From positions 196,527-222,397 of the forward strand of contig CAMPET010000086.1 in assembly GCA_946803715.1 (NCBI GenBank): a stretch of DNA of 25,871 nt, in the 5' to 3' direction. The notes under the pieces are model-generated. The model saw only the letters and a list, made by a program, of their open reading frames with translations. It did no database searches and was not told the DNA's origin. Every line of letters begins with the position of its first letter. Position 1 is the first letter of the stretch. This document shows, one piece after another, positions 1 to 11,300 of the stretch. This DNA comes from Beroe ovata. Lineage: Eukaryota; Ctenophora; Nuda; Beroida; Beroidae. The position numbers and the translations under genes were made by a program.

Positions 1-30
1 ATATGGTTCTCATCATGATGAATGTCGCAT

Positions 31-157
31 GCCTACCTAACTCACTAACATGCCTAACTCACTAACTAACTCACTAACTAACTCACAAACATGCCTAACT
101 CACTAACATGCCTAACTCACTAACTCACTAACTAACTCACTAACATGCCTAACTGGT
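31..157. repeat. CTAACTCA tandem array, left part
   Basis: Irregular tandem array built from CTAACTCA, with longer units of about 17 bp that include ACATGC (CTAACTCACTAACATGC). The same array resumes after the foldback element, so the two parts look like one array split by an insertion or internal expansion. No coding potential. Confidence 0.9.
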
Positions 158-160
158 AAC

Positions 161-494
161 CGGACTGTTGTCCGAAGCGGACTCTTGTCCGAATCCGAAT
201 TTTCGGTTTTCGGACAACAGTCCGCTTCGGACAAGAATCCATTTGGCGGACTCTTGTCCGAATTTGCATGACAATTATTCAATGCAATATAAAATGGCTT
301 TCGGGTTTCGGACAACAGTCCGTTCGGCGGACTCTTGCCCGGTTAGGGTTGGGGTTAGGGTTAGGGTTAGGAGACGTTTTCGGAAACAGTCCCATTCGGA
401 CAAGAGTCCGATTCGGACAAGAGTCCGCTTTTTTCGGAACTCAGATTCGGACAAGAGTCCGTTTCGGACAACAGTCCGCTTCGGACAACAGTCC
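161..494. repeat. Foldback element made of CGGACAASAGTCCG units
   Basis: At least twelve 14-bp units of CGGACAAGAGTCCG or CGGACAACAGTCCG, each nearly palindromic. They occur in one orientation on the left (CGGACTSTTGTCCG) and mainly in the other on the right, so the ends form an inverted repeat: GGACTGTTGTCCGAAGCGGA at the left end matches the reverse complement of the right end. The centre holds a TTAGGG tract. The whole sits inside the CTAACTCA array. Short ORFs here are repeat translation and not genes. It is most likely a non-autonomous foldback or MITE-like repeat; no transposase is present. Confidence 0.8.
342..371 (+). repeat. Interstitial telomere-like TTAGGG tract
   Basis: About five tandem TTAGGG-type units, one of them degenerate (TTGGGG). 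TTAGGG is the common animal telomere repeat. The flanking sequence and the downstream genes show this is an internal tract and not a chromosome end in this window. Confidence 0.85.
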
Positions 495-502
495 TAGAAT
501 CG

Positions 503-573
503 CCTAACTCACTAACATGCCTAACTCACTAACTAACTCACTAATTAACTCACTAACTCACTAACTTAACTAA
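503..573. repeat. CTAACTCA tandem array, right part
   Basis: Continuation of the CTAACTCA/ACATGC array after the foldback element, becoming degenerate near 570. Confidence 0.85.
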
Positions 574-2303
574 AATACGATAGTTCCATATGACAGAAAG
601 GCGCCAATAAACAGATGACGAATTATTATGTGTCCGGAAACCTGCATTTCTGAAGAACAACTTCAAAGCCCATTAAATATAATAACTACAGGGAATTCAC
701 TAAAATTTGTTGCTCTTAGATTTGCTCGTGAAACTGGAAACAGTGAAAGTTACCATTACAATGAAATTAAATGCCGAAATTTGTGGGTGTGTGGGTGTCA
801 TGGATTGGAAATAAAGCCACGTCAACGCAAATCTGTGGTATAACCTATGAAATGAATACATACTCCTATATTTGAGCGCTACCTTTTTAATAATACCTAT
901 TCAAACCTAAATGACAGTGACACTAAAACTCTTTCCAAAAACGAAAATTTCCCTTTTATACTATAAAACGATAAAGAGCAAAAGGGTAAGCTTTCTTCAG
1001 GAAATGTTCAGCACAGGTTTTCAGGTTCCATCTCCCGCATGTTTCATGCTAGGTATGATACAGGGTCACAAGTGATGAGAGAAAATCTTTGATCCGAGCA
1101 ACAGCTTTTGCATTATCACACATAATATGGGATATATTGGATTCATGTTCTGCGTCACACTGGGGATATATCACAAGACAAGCTGCTACCTATGTGAACA
1201 TTTATTATCGGTTAAGATAATAAGTTAAGATAATAATAATAAGTTAAGATAATAGTTAAGATAATAAGTTAAGACATGGCAATGTCAAAATCGATTTTTC
1301 CCATCACCTAAACAAGTGAGTTCCTTGAGATGCCCTATTTTACCCCAGTCTGTACAAACCCTTCATCTTATTTCATGATAACAATAAATATGTGATGGTG
1401 GTGAACTCTTTTCACAGCTGTGATCACTGGATTTTGTCAAATTTAGGACTGTAAGTCTTGTAAGTGAATGCGATAGCTGACATTGTCCGTTTATTGTAAC
1501 TTGATCACGATCTACGTCATTGTGAACTCGTTTCCTGATCACCCATCTCACCATTAGTAAAAGATAGTTTCGATGCAGCTAGACAGGAGATCACTGCATC
1601 ATCGCTGACAACAGCCAGTGCACTATAATATAGCTCAAGCTGCTAATTACTTAATCAAACAACCAGCAAGCATCTAATACACTATACCCCACACAGAGAT
1701 AAAACAAATAGCATTCCTCAAACACATGATATATTGTGGTAATCACCGGCCTAGGTAGGATCATCAATCGCATGCAACATTATGTTGGATGGTAACTATA
1801 TTGACATGCTGTCACAAGAGGTGCATTAGCTGTAATTACAGTTCACTGAACCATATGATAGTGAGTAGGCATCTCACTTAGAACCAATGTTCATTTAGCT
1901 CCATGTACTTACTTCAGTATGCAGCCATATTCTGAAAAACTGAAACGAGGAATTTATTATCAATATGCTCTTGAATATTTACTCATTGCATTGTGAGTGA
2001 AAACATACACAGACAGTCTAGCCAATTTCATCTAGACATTGCAAGGACAGCTCAAATCAGGGCAGGTGGCATAATCGGGATTTAATCGAAATATGATTGG
2101 GTCCACATCATCGACAAAACTTTGACAAAAAGATCAAGTTAGGCAGGTCTATAATAGTTAAGTATCAGTCATCGTGCAATATCTTTCGATTATTCCATAA
2201 ACTTATTTGAAACCTAATTCTAGGCAAGTTGCCCTTAAGCTCGGTTTTTATTTTCCTTTGTTTTTTGATCTATTTTCCTCGATTCAGCATAAATGAACTA
2301 CCT
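574..2303. other. Non-coding stretch upstream of the IgSF gene
   Basis: No exon with supporting splice signals or a recognisable domain was found. A 71-codon open frame at 628-843 (plus) has no recognisable motif and is not annotated as a gene. The stretch includes the GTTAAGATAATA minisatellite at 1211-1274 and presumably the promoter and 5' UTR of the IgSF gene that starts at 2304; no clear core promoter motif could be assigned. Confidence 0.5.
1211..1274. repeat. GTTAAGATAATA minisatellite
   Basis: About five imperfect tandem copies of GTTAAGATAATA, with an extra AATAAT in the middle. Simple AT-rich repeat. Confidence 0.85.
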
Positions 2304-2355
2304 ATGGTGACAATCATACTTTTGATTGTGATCCATATGATCCCTGATGGTGCAA
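2304..2355 (+). CDS. Exon 1: start codon and signal peptide
   Basis: ATG GTG opens a 17-residue hydrophobic leader, MVTIILLIVIHMIPDGA, followed after one more base by a GTAAGT donor in phase 1. A leader exon ending in phase 1 just before the first Ig exon is the classic IgSF arrangement. The ATG 11 bp upstream (2293) reads into a stop after five codons in another frame, so 2304 is the better start. Confidence 0.8.
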
Positions 2356-5300
2356 GTAAGTGTTTCATACATTCATAATGTTCATTCCTTCAATTAAATA
2401 TCTGAAGAGCAGAAATATGAAGAATCGCTGAATCCCATTTCTCAAACTCAAGAAATGGTCAAATTTAGATGATCATGGAAGACACTGATATACCACTTCC
2501 AAGTTCCAATACGGACCGCACATTCACGAACTATCATTAAAGCTCACACACACAGACTGCAACACCCTAGCGGTCACATGATGGTGACACAGCATTCAAA
2601 AGGTGTTGGTTGGACACTATGTTGTATAAAAATGCCATTAATCTCACTAAATATGCCTCACTCTCATTAAAAAGTATGCGTTTGTATGTCAATATATTAT
2701 GTGGCTGGATTTCTCCAAACTCCTGCAGGTAACACATTAACCTCATAGTCATTACCAAGAGGCTATTCATTACCAATACATATTATGTTACATCTCATAA
2801 CCTACCTCATTACACACTGCACATCGCACTTAACTAAATTGAAAACTATATTTCCCTTCCACTAACATCGATACAGATTTTGATATTACAGATACAGACT
2901 TTTGTGAGGTGTTTGTCCTCCCGATAACAGAAAACCTGGTGGCATTTTACGAGAAATCAGCCAGTCTACAGGTAGTTATTTTGAATATTTATCAATTCTG
3001 GGCTGATTCATAAGCAAATCCATCTCCACAACCCATTCAGATGGGCTAGATATTACAGTTCAAACGTACTACATAGTCCGTTCAATCAAGAATGACCTAT
3101 CACAAGAGATATGAATACTGTAAGCTGCAATTGGTCAACATAAAGATCACATCTACCGCATCTAGATATATTGTCAATGTAGAATTGTAGAAATGATATA
3201 GAAGTTTTGTTTTATGAAATCAAATTCAATTTTATATATATGGCCGATATTATAATATGGCCGATCGGCAATTCATATCATGTACCGTTGGATTATGCTG
3301 TGGAGCTTCTTAGTAATATCCAATCGAAATATGTCCAGTATTTATTCATTATATTGTTCATGGATCTGAGAGCAACCAATTGATCGTATGCTATAGATGT
3401 TGTAGGGGTGAGTGATATATAACATCGATACCAAGTCGAATAGATATATCATGAGCAACCAAGTAAGTCACAGTCACTGAAAAACATCGCCACAACCATG
3501 AATGGGTCAGCTATAATAATGGCCACAAACATTCAAAACAAGCGGCTATATACACCAGTAAAATGAGATTCCGTGACCATCAAGGCTGTCCTTGGTACCT
3601 TTGATGGTCACGCTGTTTATTTGTGCGCAGCCGAATTTTATAATTACATAATATGCTGGAGCATTAGGCGATTCCATGAATTCTCACTCCATGGCTTGGC
3701 GTTTTATTAATTTCTGTGAAAGTTAGACAGGCCGGAATGACCCTCACCCGAAATCATGTCATGGTTATGTTCAAGTTCCACATTATGTTGCAATTTACCA
3801 CCGGCATTTTCAATCGGACTTGTCTCGAACGCCCTTATCATAATCAAAGGAAAAGTAAGTTAGCAAATAAGGATTACATGGTAATACTATGCCGGAAACC
3901 CCAATGAAATTACCAAAAAAATCAATGTTATCGTTACAGCCGTGTATTAGCGCAACGTTGGCTGGTTTATCTAATATATTTAAAACAATATGATTTCCAT
4001 TTATTATCTCCTTGATTTAAACAATCTTTTACAATTACTTTTACATAAGTTTTGGTAATGCGTGCGTGACTAACAAACTACACACCTTGCAAAAAATATG
4101 TACACCTTACAAGGCACACCTTAAAACTTTAAAAGTTAGACTGGGACGCAAGATGCTTCTCTAACCATAACCTCAACATTGAATCGTGTTTTATGAACAT
4201 TGCCGGCCGTAATGAGGCCTGCCGATCTCAATCATAGGCATCGATCGCGCTCATGAACAGAGCAACAGGTATCCATGCTGTTGTATAACAGAACATATTG
4301 GATATCTATTCTCTACAAAATGCACCACTCAACTACTTGTCAATTCAGTTAATGTATCCAGGTTTACGTGTACCCTCTACCAGAAGATTGTCAGGCTATA
4401 GATCGAAACAACATTACTTGGGTGAAAGTTGGGGGCAGCCTTCCCATCAGCAGGTATACCTGGTACAATAATGTCACAATAATGATATTGGGGTGAAGAA
4501 TATTGAATAAACCAGCTTGATATACGTGAATAAATATCTTGGAGACTACAGTCCATGAATATTATTCATAATCAGTGAGACCGTCACATTCGTTGTTGCA
4601 ATATAATCCAGAATGATATCATAGATAGATGTTTCGGTCATTGACTGCTCCACCGACGCCCCCTTTTCGCCCCCAAAATGCCCCCTTTTTGCCCCAGTAT
4701 AATAGCTATCATGACAGATACTTTATTTTCATCGTATATATCACAGGATAGAGATGACATACAGTGAGGAAGATACCTTAGCAACTCTTAAAATGAGGGC
4801 ATTGGAAACTTCCGACTTAGGGACATACAGGTATCTATTAACTTATTGGTCCTGAGTAGAAATTTAGAAAAAATGTGTCATGTATGATATATGCTTACCG
4901 ATTGGAAGTGTAAAACGAAATTTCTCATGATCCACATTCCACAATAATGTTTAGGGTTCAAAATAAGCAATTATCACGGTTAACTTCAGATGTGAGGTGA
5001 ACTATCAGTCAACGGTGTACACCAGTGAGGATATAATCCTAGATCTTAGACGTGAGTGTTATATATTGGAAAATATAACCCAGCAGACTGATCATGGGAA
5101 TTTGCTCTACGAATGATATATATAAGCTGACGAATGATATTAATAATTTGTAAAATTAAGAAATGTAGGAACGCTTCAAATTATGATTCAAATGGAAATT
5201 TGAGGCTTTCCTTAAACATAGGAGCACCTGAAGTGGAACCGGTAGATGCAATAGTGACTGCAGTGCTAGGAACCACTGCATCATTCCATGTAGTAGTCAC

Positions 5301-8300
5301 TGCGGATCCAGAGGCAACGCCCCAGCAAATCGTCTGGTGAGTGAGATCAATTATCCTCGGAGTGAATCATGGACAAAATGATATTCTAGATGTACATCAC
5401 CAAGCAAATAAAATGTCCATTAGCAATTGTGCAACTTTGTAGCGGAACAAAAATAGAAACGGATATCAAAACTTTATTATGTTTTATTGATGACGTTTAG
5501 ACGCTTGGTATTCTTATCTGTCTACATAGGGGAACCCTGAGGATAGAATGGGACAGCTCAAGATTCATCGTGGGCGATGATAGCAGATTTCTAGAAGTAA
5601 GAAATGTTACCAAAGAAGACAGCGAAGGGTAAGAACATGAAAGGTTATCTAGCGACATATTGAACTCAATATGTTCCAGGTTTTTAGAAGATGACGATTC
5701 TACTGCCAATCGACAATAACATTCGAGATGACCTCCCGTGACGTTTTTGTTGAACTTGATAATATTCGATGAAAATATTATGTTATCGTATATTATAACT
5801 ATAGTCGGCATCAGTCCTGATATAATCTCAGTTGAGCAATATATTAACCAATGACCATATGATTCGTAGCATCTCTCTCTCTCTCTAGCAAACAGATGAA
5901 GATAATATCGAAAATTGAATTGCCACCACCATGGATTCGATAAGTAGAATCTCCTATGAACATGATCAGTAAACTCCTGCATGTACACCACGTTGTATGA
6001 TATATATCATCAAACCTTAATCTGCAAATGTCGAGATCTGATAGTGTATCACTACCTATCAGAGTGATTTGCAATGAATTGTACCCCTATCATATCAAGC
6101 ACCTATCAGTTGTTTAATTCGTGCAATAAGGAAAACAAGTTGGTTGGATTTTTTTTCTATTCAGAGACTACAGCAGCGATCAGCATGGTCATGTGATGCT
6201 TTCATTGATTAACAAAATTCATATGCTACAGTAAGTTGTCTCGGATTTCCATGAAGGTTATAAAGACTACCTCTAATATCTGGTAGTTGTGGTCAGATTG
6301 AAATTATTACTTCAATTTAAACACGTCTTGCGATATTGCATAATATAGTATTGGCATGGTAATCAATGGCATAGGCACACATCAAGCAGTTATAGACAGA
6401 AAGTTCATTAATTATGTTAGCACCATCCACGCAAACCGAATACATAATGAAAATAAGGTCATATGCCAGACATGATATATGAACATGTATATTCAATATT
6501 CCTCATATGTGGATCTTATGCAATTATTCAATTTCAGGTATTTCAGCTGCGAGGTCCGGACCGAATATGCCAATGATAGGGCTTATATGAGGCTGGTTGT
6601 AGTAGGTGAGGTTGGATCATGAGATCGAGGATTCCCCTAGATGTAACTTAGATCTCTGGTCAACTTAATCCAGGGGAAACTCACTGAGTTTATTAACTCA
6701 GAATATAAAAAAGCTGAGCAAATATTGAGGGAAGAATTTTATATGTTTGGTAAGTTTACTAAGCATGGTTACTCCAAAATCAGTATTCGATTCACCTCAG
6801 AATTACCAGTCATCACTCCAAGTAGCAGCGATGAGATCCTGAGTGTCTTTCATGAGCTAACACTGAGCTGTGAAGCAGATGGTGATCCACCTCCAGAAAT
6901 ATCATGGGAAATGCCTGATGCTACGCAAGTAAAATATGATTTGAAAAACTGTGAGATGTGCCTTATTGGTCCTTTGAAAAATATTCTCCCTTCAACATGT
7001 GGCATGTGTTTTGTTATCCAATATTCATAGGTGCCAGGAGGCAATCTAACGGTCACACAAGAGGGTAACTACACATGCAGAGCTTTGAATGTGGCCGGTA
7101 GAGATGAAAAACTGTTCATAGTTCTCCAAGGATGTGAGCATAATGACGTCCATCATGATAGTGATTATAAACTTCTAGGGTGTGTAGGTCGAAATATTGG
7201 TTTTTGTAACCCCAATAACATATCTCAGTGAGTCCAACAATAAATGGACTTCCGGATTTCCAATATGTGAAGGAACTTGGCATGGAAGTGGAGGTTCAGT
7301 GTTCTGCTGAAGGAACCCCACAACCTACAGTATCCTGGTTATTCCAAGGTGAATCAGTCCACTTATTGTTTTATAATACATGTCCATTTATCGACAATCT
7401 ATAAGAAATGACAAGAGTTATCCATAATATTGACTCATTTTGTCATAGGTGGCCGAGACTCAAGTCACATCCTATCTAAGTATCTAGATATTTAAGCTAA
7501 ACTGGCCCTCATCATGATAGGCGATAGCACAAAATGATATAAACTATCAAAATATACCTAGCCCTCATACGGCATAAGGGTAAGTAGATGAATGTTTTGG
7601 TGGATACCTATCGCTCAGACTACAATTGCCCATTTCGTGATAATGACATCATATTGATACATTTCATGACGCTGTCACGCTTAATCTATTCCTGATCGAA
7701 ATTTAGCTCTTATCTTGCTTCCCTGGGAGACTGATTTCGAGTGCAGCAAGCACGTAGCACAGCTTAAACGGAGGGATAAGCTCTTGGGGATTTTTTTATA
7801 TATGCCACTGAAAGAAAAATTTCATTGGCAGGGCACTCAAAATATTTTACATGGATTATGAACCAACCTTATTTTCAGGCAACATAGTCAGCATGTCAGA
7901 TACCTTAGTACTACCGGTGCTATTAGAAACGCAACTAGGAAGTTACACCTGTCAAGCAAAGAACGCGGGAGGAATGGACACTGCCAATATAACAGTGAAA
8001 CTAGCAGGTATATTACCACGTAGTGTTCGAAATGATGGGAAACAAATTTCAATTGTGAATAACTCAGCACAACATGTTAATAAATTGATGCACAGATTGC
8101 AAAAATTGTTCTAGGTATTTGATGGAAGGTTGCTCAATGCTTATTATGTAGGAATGAAATAGATAAGAAGCTTAGTGTTCTGTCTGAATTTCGTGGCCAT
8201 AATAGAATAACGCTATAATCTAAAACTCATGCCCAGGCAGTGTTTTGTAATAATTAAAGCAGCTTTATTCTTCTATACTTATATGCCCCCTCCCGCCCAT

Positions 8301-11300
8301 TTCACACAATATACTATAACGTGTTCTATAATCCCCCGAGAAACAGAATCATTCGATTGTGACCAACGATCAGCTTGTTCCTTAGAAAACTAACGATAAG
8401 TACTCCTTGCATAATAGGCAATATCAGAATTAAAGCAGCTAGGTAATCAGAAAAGGTCGCATGATGAGATGAGAAAGTGATAAGGATCCACAAATATAAT
8501 TGCATTGCTGTTATAGGTACCACCTGTATTTTTAGAATATGTTTCACAAGATGATGGTAGGTACCTTATAGGTATGTGATCATCATTAATTACGCAATGT
8601 TCATCGAGTCAAATTGAACTATTGATCAGGACAATTTCAGATAAACCATCAGTGACGCTATCTCGATACTCAGTAAATGCCAGTGTTGGAACTGATGTAA
8701 CTGTGGAGTGCTCAGCTACTGGGGAGCCAGCATCAACAATACAATGGGTGAACTCTCTCAATAAATTCCGAGATATCTATGGAAATATGAATTAGTAAAG
8801 TGTTCTAAACAGATAATCCAGCTAGTATTATAACAAACCACTATCACAATCAATTCTGATGTCATAATTGCCTTATAGTGAAATTCACCACTGGGCTATT
8901 ATAGTTATAGTCTATGGGCCTATGGCATTGCTCTCATTAACAAATTCCATCCACCACTCAGGTTTCAACAAACTCGATGGCTTTATTACACCCAACATTA
9001 GATTTACTTGATCTAGATATTGAGGATACAGGAAATTACACTTGCGTAGCAGACAATGGCTACCACCAAACTACAATGGTGTTTGATCTGTTTGTTTACG
9101 GTGAGTTCAATATGGAAGCACGTCTTAGAAACCATCGCAGAGATGCAACAAACTATAATCTTCTAATAAGATCGCATAATGGAAATATTCACGTTGTGGT
9201 CCGTTGTAGAAATGCAATCTGAGGTAGCTAAAGTCTAAACCTCAATGCTGTAATCTAGCTTCATGTATAAAGGAATATCTACTGCAATACAACTATTGCT
9301 GCTGCTAGACAAGAAACGCGCAAAATAGTCGATGAAAAGGAAACTGTGATAGTTATGATAGGGAACTGACAAAGTTATAATGACTTCTGAACTACGGCAT
9401 TTATCAAATATTATCGTTGTAACCAAATAGTGGTAAAATCAGAACACTATCGCTGGTGGCTGATAAAATACTTCATAATAGAGTCGAAAGCTGGGTCAAT
9501 CAAATTAGAGTCTACTAGCTAACAGTGACGTGAAAGCTTAAATACTTAACTGATATGACAATCATGCTATCATGATTTATTATGTAATGATTTTGAACGT
9601 ATCAACCAACTCAAGTTTTTATTATTTCAGAACACCCAAAAGCAATCGTTTTGCCAGATAGTTTGAATTTAACAAAAGGTGAAAGATTGGAGATCTCATG
9701 TCATGCAGAGGGAGTACCGACACCTTCTGTTACAATGAACAAAGGTCAGATATTTGCAAAATAGCTTTTCGGTATCCAACCTTCTAATTTCTGTGCTATT
9801 TATATTTGGGGAAGTATTTCGTAGGGTGCAGCCATCGTGTAAGCAGAAAGACAATGTGTATGGAATGCACATTTCGTGATATTTACAGTAGGATCTAACC
9901 CACTGAATCAATCTCGAAAACAGGAGGATCAGATGGAAACATAGGATCACGTGATGATGAAGGAGTAGTGAGAGTGGTTAGAGAATCGGCATCGTTATCA
10001 GATGCTGGGACTTACTCCTGCACTGCAGTGAATGAGTTTGGAGAAAATTCTGTCATCATTGATGTTGCAGTTTACAGTGAGTTGTTAATAAAGTTGATAA
10101 ATGGACAGTAGTACTGTCCCGCAATACCACTACCTTGACTAGAATTTAACGATTTCGAATGATTTTTTGTTGTAAAAGCCATGATCCTTCTTAATTATAC
10201 TCGACAAAGGTGCACCATATTTTGATGAGCCCTTCAATACAACGTCTCTGAACGGAACAGTAGGACAAGACGTACTCATAACGTGAGTGCTAACAACATC
10301 GAATAAAAATGAGACATTTAAGAGTGACAGCATTCTCAGAACTTTAAACGGTATACTTCGGAGTAACCACTTAAATCATTGCTCCAGGTGTAAGATTCTC
10401 GGATTCCCTGATCCAAATCCATTAGTTTACTTGGAACATCTTCCCCTGACTGAAGACGAAGTAAGTGACTTGTTTTGGGAAACAGATGTTGTACCTATGA
10501 AATATAGAAGTAGATTTCGGGGTATGCCAAGATAGAAATCACATTAACCAATTCAAAGTTAAATAAAAAGCTATGTGTTGAGTTGGGAAAATATAATTTT
10601 GAATTATTTATCACCAGATAACCTTATTCTGACAAAGCTTCAGGAGACTCCAAGTGACCTTCAAAAGAATCTCCTGGAGGATCAAGAAGATTTTATCTTC
10701 AAGCTGGCCATGGATAGCAGCATAACTAGGGCTAAAGTTACTTGCATTGGCACGAATGTGCTAGGAGAGGTCAAAGAATCGAGGGAAATCTATGCATATG
10801 GTGAGCGATACACCTTGCGCTGAATTTTGTGGATCCTGGTCACTACAAATTTATAACATTGATAAGTGAAATAATGCCATCTGATCATCTGGCCACCTAG
10901 ATGGATCGTGAATGTTGAAGTTAACATCTGTCTGGCGAACAGATTCGATTGTGATCCATTAGAAATGCGTTCATAAGTGCTTCGGAGGGATTATCATTGA
11001 TGTGCATTACTGCAGTGAGAGATTAATGGGAAAATTTCCATCTCTTGAGCGGGGGATGGTTCCAAAATATATGTGAATTGTGATGTGGTTTAAGTTAAGT
11101 GCCCTGAACCAGGTGATCAGAAATAAGTCAATATTATACTGTGTTGAGTGTTGACTCGAACCGCTAGCCAACAAACTCCATTAGGAGTTCCGATAACAGT
11201 GTGTGGCAACAGCCGCATTTTGATCTAATTCTATGAGGAAAATTAGCACTGTCTTACTCTGATTATGGAGTCAGCCTTAGCTAAACTGTCTAACGCAGGG

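Noticed and set aside
342-371. True chromosome end
   Set aside because: Only about five TTAGGG units, flanked on both sides by the same repeat array.
161-494. CRISPR array
   Set aside because: Units are 14-bp near-palindromes without uniform spacers, in an animal genome, and arranged in both orientations.
628-843. 71-codon plus-strand open frame (MCPETCISEEQ...) as a gene
   Set aside because: No recognisable motif, splice context or neighbour; length is within chance for AT-rich DNA with few stops.
5497-5991. 164-codon open frame on the minus strand
   Set aside because: It overlaps a well-supported plus-strand Ig exon (5530-5628), has no domain signature and reads through a CT repeat; a shadow.
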